From the NCBI GenBank assembly GCA_026770025.1, contig JAMXDE010000014.1:558001-622000 (forward strand): a stretch of DNA of 64,000 nucleotides. Direction: 5' to 3'. The stretch is from Craspedostauros australis (taxonomy: Eukaryota; Bacillariophyta; Bacillariophyceae; Mastogloiales; Achnanthaceae). Of this stretch, positions 40,464 through 51,322 are shown in pieces. How positions within the stretch are numbered: position 1 is the stretch's first letter; each line of letters opens with the position of its first letter. A program made the position numbers and the translations under genes. The notes under the pieces were generated by a model. The model saw nothing but the letters and a program-made list of their open reading frames with translations, was not told the origin of the DNA and ran no database searches.

Positions 40464-41386
40464 GCTATTTTACGACGACTGGCACAGTGTTGCCATCCGC
40501 AAGAAGTAAAAGAACAGAGTTGGTATTGTCGTCGTTTGCCGTGATGGGTGTGGCTGAATTTGTTGTTGATGTCACTCCACTCTGATACTCTACTTGAGTC
40601 CTCGGCTGCTGTTCGCTCAGTTGTGTCTGTCGTTGCCCCACGACCGTTGCTTTGCCTACCACTCGTCTCCGTCGTCACGATCGTTACTCTTGTGGTTGTT
40701 GCTGCTCTGATGTTGTCACAACGATTTACCAACCAACTCTCTTGAGTGGAGCCACTGCTCTTCGAGCAACCGACCAGCCAACAAACCGAACGGCAACTCC
40801 GAAAAATCTGAATGGCTCCCTGGATCGCCGCAACGTTACACTCCCTCGACGACACACACAATGCTCGCACTTCTCCTCATCATCATCGCAACAACGACGA
40901 ACAACGGAAGCACTTTCAGTAACAAGCAAACTTGCTTTGTGGAAGTGACACGAGGTGCGCCGTGCGCATCACAACATTCGATGTTTTGTCCAACGCATGC
41001 GAATGCGCACCCCAGAAAATGGACAACAATTGTATCCACGACTTGAAAGATGAAATGGTGAACGTCACCACGATTTGAATTTGTTTTTGGAATTGTCGTG
41101 GCTCTTCACCTTTTGCCGTGGCGCATGATACAACATTGTGAATGAAACGATGCTGGAGGAGATACACTTCTCTTCTCCACTCGCACCAGTACGCAAAGAG
41201 AGAGAGAGAGACTATCGACCATGTCACCATTTGGACAGAGCATCATGCTTTTGGAAAAGAAGACTCTATGTTGGAAAGGAATCTGGGTGATACGACTCGC
41301 CATCCAATGGGTACACGCATGCGACTGTGCTCAAGAGAGAGAGTGAGGCTGACTGCATAGCAACAGCACCGTTTATTCTATGTATT
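40464..41386. other. Intergenic, no gene recognised
   Basis: About 0.9 kb between the 5' end of the acidic protein gene and the 3' end of RAD51C. Only short frames; a GA microsatellite-like run (GAGAGAGAGA) is at about 41198-41209. Confidence 0.4.
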
Positions 41387-42628
41387 TCAGTTGACCCGAG
41401 GACGCTTGTTCATCTGGGATACGTCGGTACCACGTATTGACGACGATGACGACGCTTTGTTGTCACAGGGAACACCTCTGACTCCTATCTCCCGTACGAC
41501 GTACTCCGCCTTTGCAAGGGCTCTGTGAGGCGATTTGACCAGCGCGCACTGTCTCGACGTTGACATCTCGTTCCGCGACAGAATCAGCCGCGTTGTCATG
41601 GCATGCGCCCACGACTCCCCCAGTGCCGGCACAACCCAAGAACCGGCAGCTCCCAATCTGGTTGTCATGTGATTGACCACGACCACCGCAACACTGTACT
41701 TGGTGGCAAGATCAGACAACAGCGCTGCAATGGATGCGAGGGCCTTGGTGCGCTGAATATAGTCACGGTTGGGATGAGCGCAGCGGTAGTGGAACGTGAT
41801 GGAATCGATGACGACCAACCTGATTGGCACGTCGTGATCGGCGGCATCCTCCAACAACTTTTTGAGATTGTAGATGGTCGCGGTCTGAGCGGCCTCATCG
41901 TGGACGCGGTACACGCTGATTCCGTCCAGGATGGCTTCGGTGGTGAAGTTCTGCGGCACCGCGGCGTGCCTGTGACCCTGCTGCTGCTTGCGCAATGCGG
42001 TCCTCTTGACGTGCTGCACCAAGGCATTTGCCATGGACATGCACCTGTGCGGGCTGAAGCTGCCCTCCGCATCGATGTAGATCGTGCGGCCCTGCACGCC
42101 GCCGCACGCACGCGGCAACCTGGTATTGACAGCCAGCTGCATCGCCAGCTGCGTCTTGCCAACGCCTGGCATTCCTGCCATTTCCGTGACTTCTCCGAGA
42201 GCGATGCCGCCGCCCAGCATGAGGTCCACCGACCTGCAGAAGGTGATGATGAAGGTGTTCTGATCCTTCCTGGCATTCATGATATCGCCAGCCGTGGGAA
42301 TGGCAAAGTCGTCGTTGCTGACAACTGCAGCCACATCCACAACTCCATCCCCATTTTCGCCACTGTCCGTGGATGTCTGCACCGTCCCATTGCCACTGCC
42401 ATTCCCTGCGAAGACGGAAAGGCATCCTTGGATCTCCCGGATGAGGCCCGCAGCCTCTACCATCGTAACACCTAGCTCCGCCGCCAGATTCGTCATGCCT
42501 CCATTGATCCGCGATTCTTCAATCTCACCCAACGTCACGAAGCCGCTCTTTTGCAACAGCGATTGGATCGTCGGACGCAACGGAAGATCCGTCAGGTTCA
42601 TCGACAGCGTGGTGTTCTTCATCACCAT
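41387..42628 (-). CDS. RAD51C: RAD51 paralog, RAD51C type
   Basis: 413 residues. A helix-hairpin-helix-like head (LTDLPLRPTIQSLLQKSGF) precedes the RecA core: Walker A GMPGVGKT (152-159) in GEVTEMAGMPGVGKTQLAMQ, RTIYIDAEGSFSPHR, Walker B in IRLVVIDSITFHYR, and VAVVVVNHMTTRL. The stretch LGESWAHAMTTRLILSR is typical of RAD51C, and the C-terminal KRPR near the end matches the position of the RAD51C nuclear signal. RAD51C acts in BCDX2 and CX3 complexes, supporting RAD51 filaments and Holliday-junction processing in recombinational repair. A Gly/Asn-rich insert (74-96) is a low-complexity spacer. An EamA transporter gene is divergent upstream. Confidence 0.9.
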   Translation of the reverse strand: MVMKNTTLSMNLTDLPLRPTIQSLLQKSGFVTLGEIEESRINGGMTNLAAELGVTMVEAAGLIREIQGCLSVFAGNGSGNGTVQTSTDSGENGDGVVDVAAVVSNDDFAIPTAGDIMNARKDQNTFIITFCRSVDLMLGGGIALGEVTEMAGMPGVGKTQLAMQLAVNTRLPRACGGVQGRTIYIDAEGSFSPHRCMSMANALVQHVKRTALRKQQQGHRHAAVPQNFTTEAILDGISVYRVHDEAAQTATIYNLKKLLEDAADHDVPIRLVVIDSITFHYRCAHPNRDYIQRTKALASIAALLSDLATKYSVAVVVVNHMTTRLGAAGSWVVPALGESWAHAMTTRLILSRNEMSTSRQCALVKSPHRALAKAEYVVREIGVRGVPCDNKASSSSSIRGTDVSQMNKRPRVN

Positions 42629-43229
42629 CTTTGCTTTCGTGGATTCGTCGTCTTCTTGTCTCCTGTTCTTGCTCTTCTTTCGCTGTGTCTCGCTGTGCCT
42701 CTTTGTGGCTGTCTTCAGTATTGATGCTATTTGTGACGATCGTCAACTCGCCATCACAGAGCGCGCAAACGTGTACTCGAACCAGTGCTGGTATGGCACA
42801 GAGGTCGAGCGATGCCACTGTTGCTGCCGTTGTGGCTGTCGTGGTTATCGTGGACGCATCTTTCGCGGTTCTGTTCCCGCTGTTGGCGTTCCTCTCCAAG
42901 CTTTTTCCCTCCGACAATCCAATCGAATGAATCAGCATCTTCCCTCGACTCATGCGATCGCTTATTTCTCCACTTCTCCCGCCAAAACGAAAACACACGC
43001 ATTTCTGCACGATGACCTCATCTTTCCACCACGAGACGACAGCCACAGGGTGACAGTTGCGCTCATCCAACACATGTACCATACTCATGCGCAACTATCT
43101 ACTGGTGGAACAGCACTCTCCGCAGCGCTTCTGAGGTTCAGGTGCCGACGATCAACTGCAGAGTCCTCTATTCTATTCCACTCTATTCCACTCTGCTCTG
43201 TGTCAGTTGCTGCTGCGATTCCACGCGCA
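42629..43229. other. Divergent intergenic region, RAD51C/EamA transporter
   Basis: Shared upstream region of about 600 bases. TACCATAC at 43077-43084 and a repeated CTATTCCACT word (about 43172-43190) lie just before the transporter start. The plus frame is open through here but without conserved content. Confidence 0.45.
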
Positions 43230-45090
43230 ATGACTGCGTTCATATTACTGCTGATAGCGGCGCTGCTGTCATCCGTTCCGACGGTTCAAGCCTTCCAGTC
43301 ATCATCTCCTCTTTCAGTTCAAGCCGGTGCAGAACTACACGCACCATCCAACAGGAGGAATGGTGCGCAAGGACGGTCATGTTTGCACTTCAATGGGCGA
43401 CGGCACATGAGCACACGGTCTCAGCCTTCTCGGTTCAGATTGGGAGTGACACAGCTGCATTCGAAGCCCACAGATGGAATAACGAAGTCAATCAGCGACG
43501 CTGGCAACAAAAATGCAGATATCACAGGAACAGGTAGGGGCACAAGTACGGACAGCGACACCATAGCTGCGTCCACATCTGTATTTGCCGCCGTGCCCGA
43601 CCGACTCCTCGGAGTTCTGGTGCTGCTAACGGTCCCGCTGGCATGGGGGACATACGGACCAGTGGTGCGTCTGCTCAACAAGATCGATCCGCCAATCCCA
43701 GGTCTGGTGTTTTCAACATCCTACTACACCCTCGCAGCTGTCACGACTCTGCTGCTTACCATCCTGGAGAGCAGACGCAATGACGGAAATGCCAGTGCTG
43801 GAGATACGGCCGACGCTGCCGACGAACGATTCTTCGAACAACAGCAGCAGGGACAACAGCGCACAAAGCTTCTGGGACTTGACTTCGGCACGCTGCCCAT
43901 CAATGGTGGTCTCGAGCTGGGGACCTATCTCTTCGTGGCCAACTGCCTCCAGATTGTGGGATTGCAAACGGTGGAGTCTGGCCGTGCTGGATTTCTGGTA
44001 CAGCTCACCACGATCTTCGTGCCGATCCTGGAGGCCGTGCTGGCATCCAACTTCCTTGCGGTCCCGGCGACGACGTGGGGAGCCTGCGTCATGGCATTTG
44101 CAGGGTTGGTCGTCATGGGACTGGATGGTCAGGAGGATATGACGGCAGCAGCGGCAGCAACAACGGCATCCGCAACGACAGATATCACCGCCTCCATCGG
44201 CCAGTCCGATCTGATGCAATCGATCCTTGCGGTACCGTCGTCCATCACGAGCGGCGATCTGCTCATCATCATGTCCGCCGTCCTGTACACGTTCCATGTC
44301 GTCCGTCTGAGCAAATTCGCGAGAAACACAACGCCCATCAAGCTGGCGGCCGTCAAGGCAACGTGGGAGGCCATACTGAGCTTCGTCCTCGTGGGTGCAC
44401 TGGTGATGCTCGCCAACAGCGGTATCGAGCTGGACGGGATCGGAAACTTCATCGTCGATACTGGCAAGGACATTACGAAGTTTGCTGCGACTTTTGCGGA
44501 CGGCATGACATCCGGGACGATCGATGCATCGACATTGCAGACGGGTGCAGTTGCAATTCTTTGGACGGGCTGGGTGACCTGCGCGTATACGATCTACGCG
44601 CAGAGCTTTGGCCAATCCAGGGTCGGGTACGTGCGCTGCGGAGTCTAAACTTCCGCTCGGAAGATTGCGGAGTGTTGCGCGGAACAATCAGAACTCTGTC
44701 TTCTGAGGGTAACGTCGTTTGTCGCAGCGTGAATGTTGTTGGTGTTGTCTGTTGTTTTGTTGTTTGATTCTCATTCTCACAGATGTCCATTCCACGCTTT
44801 CCCCACTCCACTCCACTTGCTTTCAATTTCAATTTGCATCCGCGACGCTCATACCGACACACACACACGCGTGCATTCCTTGCCTACTCGTACAATACAG
44901 CCCAACCGACGCCAACCTGATATACACATTCCAACCCATCTTCACTGCCTTGTTTGCGTATGTACTGGTGGGCGAGACCATGGGGCCGTTTGGATTTATA
45001 GGTGGCGGGCTGATTGGAACCGCGGTCTTCCTCATCGCCTCCTCGTCTGCCGCCGCAGCCAAGACGGAGGGCGGCGCCGATTCACAATGA
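43230..45090 (+). CDS. EamA/DMT-family transporter with plastid-type leader (two exons)
   Basis: Exon 1 is 43230-44626 and exon 2 is 44901-45090; the 274-base intron has a GTACGT donor and an ATACAG acceptor, phase 2, joining GQSRV to GPTDANLIYTFQPIF. 528 residues. A signal peptide ends VQAFQSS, a plastid-type F motif. The drug/metabolite transporter fold has about ten hydrophobic helices, with an EamA repeat on each side: the first contains LAWGTYGPVVRLL and SGRAGFLVQLTTIFVPILEA, the second ends with a FTALFAYVLVGETMGPFGFIG-like helix pair. The substrate is unknown; plastid-envelope DMT proteins move phosphorylated sugars, nucleotides or amino acids. The reading frame continues far upstream across the RAD51C start, but that part is antisense and not coding. 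Confidence 0.87.
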
Positions 45091-45709
45091 TGCTGGAGAA
45101 AGGCAGAACATGGGTTGAACAGGACAGAACAAAGCAAGCAGTTAAGCGTCCCAGACAGACATCGGCATTGATCTTCGTACAATCGTACTCCACTCCATTG
45201 CATTCTTTACCACCAGTCTTACGTTGCTCTTGATGATCGTGGCTGTCTCACCATCGCGATATCGCTTGAGATGCCTCCAAGAAAATCGCTCGCATTCGGA
45301 GATAACCCGGACGTTGGTCTATTCTTCCATACGGGACTCAATCTCAGATCTCAGTCCCGATGTCAACCGCAACCACTCACTTCTCTGAGGCCGACTCTCA
45401 TTTTGGCAATTGTGGACATCCAAACACAACACACACAAATGCAAAACGCAAACACAAAACGCAAACACAAAACGCAAACACTCACAGCGTCCAAACGACA
45501 GCCACAACCAGTCAGACACATCACAACAGTGCAGCAGCGAGGGACGCAGCTGTGCCGATCTGTTGGTGCTGAAGGACAGCTCAAAGGTGGCATCCTTCAA
45601 TCGCCCAATCGCCCAATCATCGAATCACTGACGTGCCCGCTGCAGCGTCAGACATCGCCATTGTCACGATCACCGTGCGCAAGCGTTGACAATCGAAGGT
45701 GCAGCAACC
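45091..45709. other. Intergenic with a 13-base tandem repeat
   Basis: Upstream region of cactin. A tandem repeat of GCAAACACAAAAC units (about three copies) lies at about 45445-45483. No gene seen. Confidence 0.45.
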
Positions 45710-47854
45710 ATGGGGAGATCATCGACTGACAAGGACGATCGCCGCAGATCCTCCGGGAGTCGCAGGGAGAAGAAGCGCGATGACGATGACGACGACGAAG
45801 AAGACCGCCATGAGGATAGCGGCGATGACAGGAGCGACGTAGACGATCGACGGCGTGATCGAGACAGGAAGCGCAGGCGCGAACGTTCCCGACGTGGCGA
45901 CGACAAGAAGGACCGGCGCAGCCGATCTTCGCGCGACGGACGCCGATCCAGAGACGGCAAGGACGACGAGGACAGCGATGATGGCAAGCGCAAGAGCCAC
46001 GCCAAGACGGAGGACGCCCCCAGCAGCAATGATGGAAAGAGCGACGACGATGGTGGCAAAGTCGACAAGCGTGATGCCAGCAGCGACAACGACGATGATT
46101 CCTCGCAGGAAAGTCGACGCCGCCGCCGCAGAAAGTCAAAGAGCAGGCGCAAGAAGCGATCGTCACGCCGTGACAAACGCAAGCGTCGCAAGAAGAGACG
46201 CAAGTACGAGTCGTCATCCTCGGACTCCTCCAGCAGCGAGAGCAGCAGCAGCAGCTCGGACTCCAGCTCATCGGACAGTTCCAGCGATGATGATTCCGAC
46301 AACGACAAAGAAAAGGTGGTCAACAGGAAGCTCATGGCCAAGCTCGAAGCGAGAGGCGAGACGCTGGAGGAGCGAAAGGAGCGTCGAGCCCAGCGCCGCG
46401 CGGCCAAGATCTCCACCAGATTCGGCTACACGGCCGAGGAAAATCCTTTCAACGATCCCAACCTCCACGAGACATTCACATGGGGCAGGAAAGCCAAGCT
46501 GACCGAAGCGGAGGCGAAGGACAACGTCGACACCCTCGATCAGATTGACAATATTCGCCTCAGACGTGAGGAGCGATTCCGGGAACGCGATGAAATGGAG
46601 CGTCTCAGAGCGGAAGAGTCCCGAATGAAGGAGCTGGAGCACTACGACGAATGGGCCAAGAAGGAGGAGGCATTCCATCTCCAACAGCAACGCCAACGAT
46701 CTGCCATCCGCCTCGTGGAAGGCCGCCAAAAGCCGATCGATGTCTTGGCCAAGAACCTTCTGCTGTTCGGTTATGCCGACAATCAGGCCAGCCAGGCTAA
46801 GGTCAAGTACCAGGAGCGTCACAACCCGCTGACGGAGATGCAGGATCTGCAGGCAGAGCTCGAGGAGCCATCGAGCATCGTCAAAATGCTCAAGCTGGCG
46901 GAGCTTAGGGGGCTGCTGTCCGACTTGGAGGCCTTCCGAGCATTGGAAAAGGAGGCCGGCAACTCGTCGTCCAGCGACACGGCCGTCGTCTATTGGGACT
47001 CGTTGCACCTGGTCGTTTCCAACGAGATCAAGCTGCTGCAAAATGGAGGAGCCAAGGGATCCTACGGTACCAAGGTCAAGGAGATCGAGTCCTTGTTCAA
47101 GGGGCAATCGCAACCCGCCCTGCTCAAGATGAAGGCGGAAGTTGAAGCACGCTTGCAGAAGATGGCCCACGGCAACGGAGGCGCAGGGGGAGATCGCAGC
47201 TACTGGAGGAACGTGCACGAGCAGCTCGGCGTCCACCTCTCCAAGATGACCCTGTCCGACATCCATTCCAAGATGCTCGTGCGGCAGTTGGAGAGACTGG
47301 AACAGAAGCGAGACGCGCTGAAGAAGAAGGGCGCCGATTCCAACGGCGATGGCAAGGACTCTGGCGACGGCAAGCGGAAGGGTCTTCCCGACGGAGTTTC
47401 CGAAGAATTCGGCAACGACGAACAGGAGATGGGCGAGGCGGACGAAATCACGCAGGCCAACACGAAGAAGTCCTACTCGTGGCAGCGCAAGTACAAGGGA
47501 CGCAAGCCCCGTTACTTCAACCGCGTCAAGACCGGGTACGATTGGAACAAGTACAACCAAACGCACTACGACCACGACAACCCTCCGCCAAAGATCGTCC
47601 AGGGATACAAATTCAACATTTTCTATCCCGAGCTCGTCGATCCCACCAAGACGCCGCAGTACTTCATCGAAACGGCCGATTCCGACGAGTTCTGCATCAT
47701 CCGATTCCACGGAGGCGCGCCGTACGAAGACATCGCGTTCAAGATCATCAATAAGGAATGGAATCGATCTCGCAAGCGAGGCTTCAAGTGCAGCTTCCAG
47801 CGAGGCATTCTGTCCGTCTGCTTCAACTTCAAGAGCCATTGGTACCGTCGTTAG
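45710..47854 (+). CDS. CACTIN: Cactin, spliceosome-associated protein
   Basis: 714 residues from ATG 45710 (context accATGg). The first 225 residues are RS/RD/KR-rich with acidic Ser runs, as in splicing factors. The cactin mid-domain begins near FGYTAEENPFNDPNLHETFTWGRK and holds several coiled-coil stretches. The C-terminal block is nearly invariant in eukaryotes: KSYSWQRKYKGRKPRYFNR, WNKYNQTHYDHDNPPPKIVQ, GYKFNIFYPELVDPTKTP and CSFQRGILSVCFNFKSHWYR. Cactin associates with late spliceosomes and affects splice-site fidelity and sister-chromatid cohesion in animals; in flies it was found through the I-kappa-B homologue cactus. No intron is needed. Confidence 0.94.
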   Translation: MGRSSTDKDDRRRSSGSRREKKRDDDDDDEEDRHEDSGDDRSDVDDRRRDRDRKRRRERSRRGDDKKDRRSRSSRDGRRSRDGKDDEDSDDGKRKSHAKTEDAPSSNDGKSDDDGGKVDKRDASSDNDDDSSQESRRRRRRKSKSRRKKRSSRRDKRKRRKKRRKYESSSSDSSSSESSSSSSDSSSSDSSSDDDSDNDKEKVVNRKLMAKLEARGETLEERKERRAQRRAAKISTRFGYTAEENPFNDPNLHETFTWGRKAKLTEAEAKDNVDTLDQIDNIRLRREERFRERDEMERLRAEESRMKELEHYDEWAKKEEAFHLQQQRQRSAIRLVEGRQKPIDVLAKNLLLFGYADNQASQAKVKYQERHNPLTEMQDLQAELEEPSSIVKMLKLAELRGLLSDLEAFRALEKEAGNSSSSDTAVVYWDSLHLVVSNEIKLLQNGGAKGSYGTKVKEIESLFKGQSQPALLKMKAEVEARLQKMAHGNGGAGGDRSYWRNVHEQLGVHLSKMTLSDIHSKMLVRQLERLEQKRDALKKKGADSNGDGKDSGDGKRKGLPDGVSEEFGNDEQEMGEADEITQANTKKSYSWQRKYKGRKPRYFNRVKTGYDWNKYNQTHYDHDNPPPKIVQGYKFNIFYPELVDPTKTPQYFIETADSDEFCIIRFHGGAPYEDIAFKIINKEWNRSRKRGFKCSFQRGILSVCFNFKSHWYRR

Positions 47855-48384
47855 GACAATTCTTCTTGGCAAGCGTCATGGAGCTTCGGCGTACATCCGA
47901 CAATCCAGACCTGGCAACACAGACCCGGCAGCAGCAGCAACAGGAATAGCAACCGCAATTGCGACAGCATTCGTAGCAATAACAAGAGTGATACTTTTAT
48001 CAATCAGTTTACAACTAGTAGGTCATGCATGAACACTGAAAGCCGAAGAGCAGCGCAGCATTTGCTGTTTGAAGCATGACTGTTGGCGTGGGGGCGGACA
48101 GAAAACAGATGCAACCCTTCCTGTTGGTTGTGGTTGCAAAAGTGGCACCAACGTAAAGAAAGAGACAGAGCGAGAGAGATCAAGAGTGGATATAGTATGG
48201 TGCATAGAATAAAAGATGTCATCCAATGACTATTTAACTAGAGAATTGAAATGAATCATAAGCGAAGGCCAATCCGCTGCTCTAGTCGTCAGGTCTCTGT
48301 GTGAAGTGTCTCCGGCTGTGAGCCACTCCTAGTAGTACGGGTGAGTATGTGCCAAGCGATGCCATGCCCAGCTCCACTTACGAG
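47855..48384. other. Convergent intergenic region
   Basis: Lies between the 3' ends of cactin and the ankyrin-BTB gene. No gene or repeat of note. Confidence 0.4.
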
Positions 48385-50124
48385 CTAGTTCGCCACGTTC
48401 GTCTTGTCTGCCTCGGATGAGCGCAGCAACGCCAAAAGCGATTCGCGATCCATGTACGAGTCCAAGTCAACACCGTTGCCACGCTTGCCATCCAAAACTC
48501 TGTACATGTCCATCACAGACATATTGCTGTACTCATCAGCGTTTGACCCTCCAGCAGCAGCGGCGGCTGTTGCTCCGTTTTGGCCATGGCCATTCTCGGC
48601 TCCTTCTTTCATTCTTGTGCATGCATCCTTCAGCATCACGCAATCGTGCTGGTCGGCGAACTGCACCATGTCAGTCAAGGAAGCTGGCGTCAGATGGTCG
48701 TAGATCAACTCGGCTTCAATGATCAGTTTGAGTCTCCAGCACCCGAGGTGGTTTGCAACGACCAGCAGGTCGCGAAGGCTATGGTGCTTGGTCATGCCAT
48801 CGACACTCAGAAAGGATGTATCGGCTGCGTAGATGTACTGGAGAACGTACATGACGTGCTCTGGATGGAAGTCAGGAAGGGGGATGGTGGTGATGCTTGT
48901 ATCTGTGCTGGTACTGGGAGGAGTACCCGCGTCGATCATCTTTTTGATGGATGGCACGGCGAGGAGAAGAGTGGCCCTGTTTGCCTTGATTGATCGTTGG
49001 ATATGGCCGGAACCAACGACGAAGATAGTATCCGCCAAATGCTCTTCGCGGAGAGCCCTGAGTTTGTCCTTGTTGATGCTGTTGTTGGTACTGATGGTCG
49101 ACATCTTCATGAAGTTTCTTGACTGTGCGCTCTTTCTTGCCTGATCTCGCTGGTTGTGCTGGATGAGAAGCCGTTGGTAATGGGTGGCAAACGGCTCGAA
49201 GGTATAACTCTCGGTGATATGGTATCGAATACACTCCAGCGCAGTTTTGCCTTCGTTGTTTTTTATGGTGAAATCTGCGTCATAGACTTGCAATAACGTC
49301 TTGTAGCCGGAACTGTCGCCCTCACTGGCTTCTCCACAAACACGATGGAGGAGAGTATTACCATCACGATCTTGAGCATTGACGTCATATCTCCCCGAGT
49401 CCAAGAGACGCAGTGCGGGATGATCTTCGTGAAGAGAGTAAATAGCGTGAAGAGGGTTTTCATCATCTCTGTTTGTTGTGTTGGTGTCGATGTTGGGAAT
49501 TCTTGCGACATACTGCACCACCTCATGACGACTTTCAAATGGAATGTCATGAAGGACGGTGTTATCCTTGTAATCTCTCACAGCGACATCCACACAGCAG
49601 ACTTCCACCAGGTACTTCGCGAGGTCCAACCCGCCTGATTTGACAGCGTAAAACCACGGCGTGCGACCGTAGTTGTCACGAAGTTCGATATTTGCACCCC
49701 AAGATTCCACCAAGTACTTCACAACTCCCAGATGATCATTCTCGGCGGCTTTGTGAAGCAGACCTTCGCCGCAGTAGGTTTGCACGCCGGGATCTGTGCC
49801 CTTGCATTGCAAGAGAAACTTCAAGACATCCAGATGGCCGTTTCCGGAGGCAAGGTGAAGCGAGGTGGCGCCGTAGTTATTCCCGCAGGCAACCTCTGCG
49901 TTCCGTGACTCCACGAGGTACTTCACGATCTCCAAATGGCCTTCTCGGGAAGCTACATGGAGCGCATTGGATCCACATCTGCGCTCGTATCCGTCCGACA
50001 TCTTGATATCCTCAATGCGTACCTGCGGATATTCTGCCAAGATGCCCTTGACCTGGCCCAAGCTGCCACGCTTAACATCCTCGAAGAAGTCCCTTTTGTA
50101 GTGACCACTCAAGGTGGAGGACAT
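48385..50124 (-). CDS. Ankyrin-repeat and BTB/POZ protein
   Basis: 579 residues. About eight ankyrin-type repeats fill residues 10-320 (for example GSNALHVASREGHLEIVKYL, GATSLHLASGNGHLDVLKFL, GEGLLHKAAENDHLGVVKYL). A linker leads to a BTB/POZ domain from about 355: REEHLADTIFVVGSGHIQRS, IKANRATLLLAVPSIKKMI, PLPDFHPEHVMYVLQYIYA, with the BACK-like tail LRDLLVVANHLGCWRLKLII. Such proteins often act as substrate adaptors for cullin-3 ubiquitin ligases, the ankyrin part giving the target surface; specificity is unknown. The leader upstream (50150-50215) is a tandem of TTGCTTG-like 7-mers. The ankyrin repeats are degenerate in the middle (about 190-260). Confidence 0.88.
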   Translation of the reverse strand: MSSTLSGHYKRDFFEDVKRGSLGQVKGILAEYPQVRIEDIKMSDGYERRCGSNALHVASREGHLEIVKYLVESRNAEVACGNNYGATSLHLASGNGHLDVLKFLLQCKGTDPGVQTYCGEGLLHKAAENDHLGVVKYLVESWGANIELRDNYGRTPWFYAVKSGGLDLAKYLVEVCCVDVAVRDYKDNTVLHDIPFESRHEVVQYVARIPNIDTNTTNRDDENPLHAIYSLHEDHPALRLLDSGRYDVNAQDRDGNTLLHRVCGEASEGDSSGYKTLLQVYDADFTIKNNEGKTALECIRYHITESYTFEPFATHYQRLLIQHNQRDQARKSAQSRNFMKMSTISTNNSINKDKLRALREEHLADTIFVVGSGHIQRSIKANRATLLLAVPSIKKMIDAGTPPSTSTDTSITTIPLPDFHPEHVMYVLQYIYAADTSFLSVDGMTKHHSLRDLLVVANHLGCWRLKLIIEAELIYDHLTPASLTDMVQFADQHDCVMLKDACTRMKEGAENGHGQNGATAAAAAGGSNADEYSNMSVMDMYRVLDGKRGNGVDLDSYMDRESLLALLRSSEADKTNVAN

Positions 50125-50869
50125 GATGCTTGTGACTTATCTTGGTCGTTGAATGTTGCTTGTTGCTTGTTGCTTGTTGAATGTTGCTTGTTGCTCGTTG
50201 CCTGTTGGTTGTTCAGATTTCTCGTTTTATGAGCTCTCGTGGTCTTGCCGATTTCTTCTCTTCGCTCTCCTTACCGCAGTTCTGGTGACGATTGCAATGG
50301 TCTGCGCAGTTCTCGCGTAGTGCAATGCACCACAGTTCACACCATCACACTTGCACTCGTGGTGGCAACTTTCGCCATCTTGACTTGCCGCCAATACCAA
50401 CACGCTGGAGTCTTTCATCGTGGAAGTACAGTCGTACTCTCGTACCACCTTGGCGTAGAATGCTGCAGCCCTCTTCCACAAAACCCGAAATGGAGATGAT
50501 GAGAGTGCGGGAGTGGCACAAGCAAAAAGAGCTGGAGAAACCACAGAAACTGATTTTTTCTTCCCCTGTGGAGAAGTTGCCGTCAACTCTCCACGAATGC
50601 GGCGGGCCGTGGACTCGCACACCACTCGCGCCAGTGTTCTTATTGTTGCCACGATCTTTTCTCCACGTTTCGTGAACGAAACAACCTTCGTTCTCGATCG
50701 AACATACGGCGGCCAGACGCGCTCCAGATGTGTCATGGCCGGAATAAACTACGCTTTTTTGCAACTTACCGCTGCTTCTAGAGCTGATTCCGCCTGCCTG
50801 GTAACCCCATAACCCGATTGCTCGCCAATGCGACGCGAAGCTTGGGCCACGTTTGCAAGCCAAACAACG

Positions 50870-50903
<34 letters not shown>

Positions 50904-51322
50904 CGGCCGCGCGCACTGCCATCTCCCAAACCTGTGGGTGAGTGCGATCTCTGCTTCCTGTGTTGCGCGGTTTCCTCTTGTCCTCCCATCGATGCCGTTT
51001 CGGAGGTCATTCTTTCGATGATCGCACGTTCCAAGATCCCATTGTCGGCATTGGGAACTCCCATGAGCAAACCACCAACTGCCGTTGCGGGATGCTGATC
51101 AAACATCGAATGGAAGTTACCACAAGGTCGATCATATAGTGATACTAACACGGAGCACCAAAGGTCATAATTTAGAGACAAGAAGTCGAAACAAAGCAAC
51201 AACGCAACAAAGCGCTACAGGAACAAATCAGTGAGGCAGCGAGCACGCCGACTCTCGCTGTGATCGCAAGTCAGCCAGCACCACATCCAACCCGAGGATC
51301 AAACGATACCAATAGCTGAAGC
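50125..51322. other. Intergenic with TTG/CAA repeats and a possible small gene
   Basis: A TTGCTTG-type 7-mer tandem (about 50150-50215) lies upstream of the ankyrin gene. A (CAA)n run of about 11 units is at 50871-50903. Minus-strand frames starting at ATG 51106 (MFDQHPATAVGGLLMGVPN) are moderately gene-like but no family is recognised and the frame then runs through the repeat as poly-Cys. I do not call a gene. Confidence 0.4.
50871..50903. repeat. (CAA)n trinucleotide repeat
   Basis: About eleven tandem CAA units, read directly, in non-coding sequence. Similar GTT/CAA runs encode Gln or Asn tracts in neighbouring proteins. Confidence 0.85.

Noticed and set aside
42279-43229. Upstream extension of the EamA transporter frame
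   Set aside because: The first part runs antisense through the RAD51C 5' end and the rest is unconserved; the signal peptide begins at 43230.
45421-45485. Short direct repeats considered as a CRISPR-like array
   Set aside because: The 13-base units are directly tandem without unique spacers, in a eukaryotic intergenic region.
46268-47872. 534-codon open frame antisense to cactin
   Set aside because: Leu/Val-rich shadow of the sense strand; cactin is unmistakable on the other strand.
50345-51202. 285-codon minus frame with an 11-Cys run
   Set aside because: The Cys run is a TTG repeat read in one frame and the rest lacks domain features; mentioned only as a possible spliced gene.
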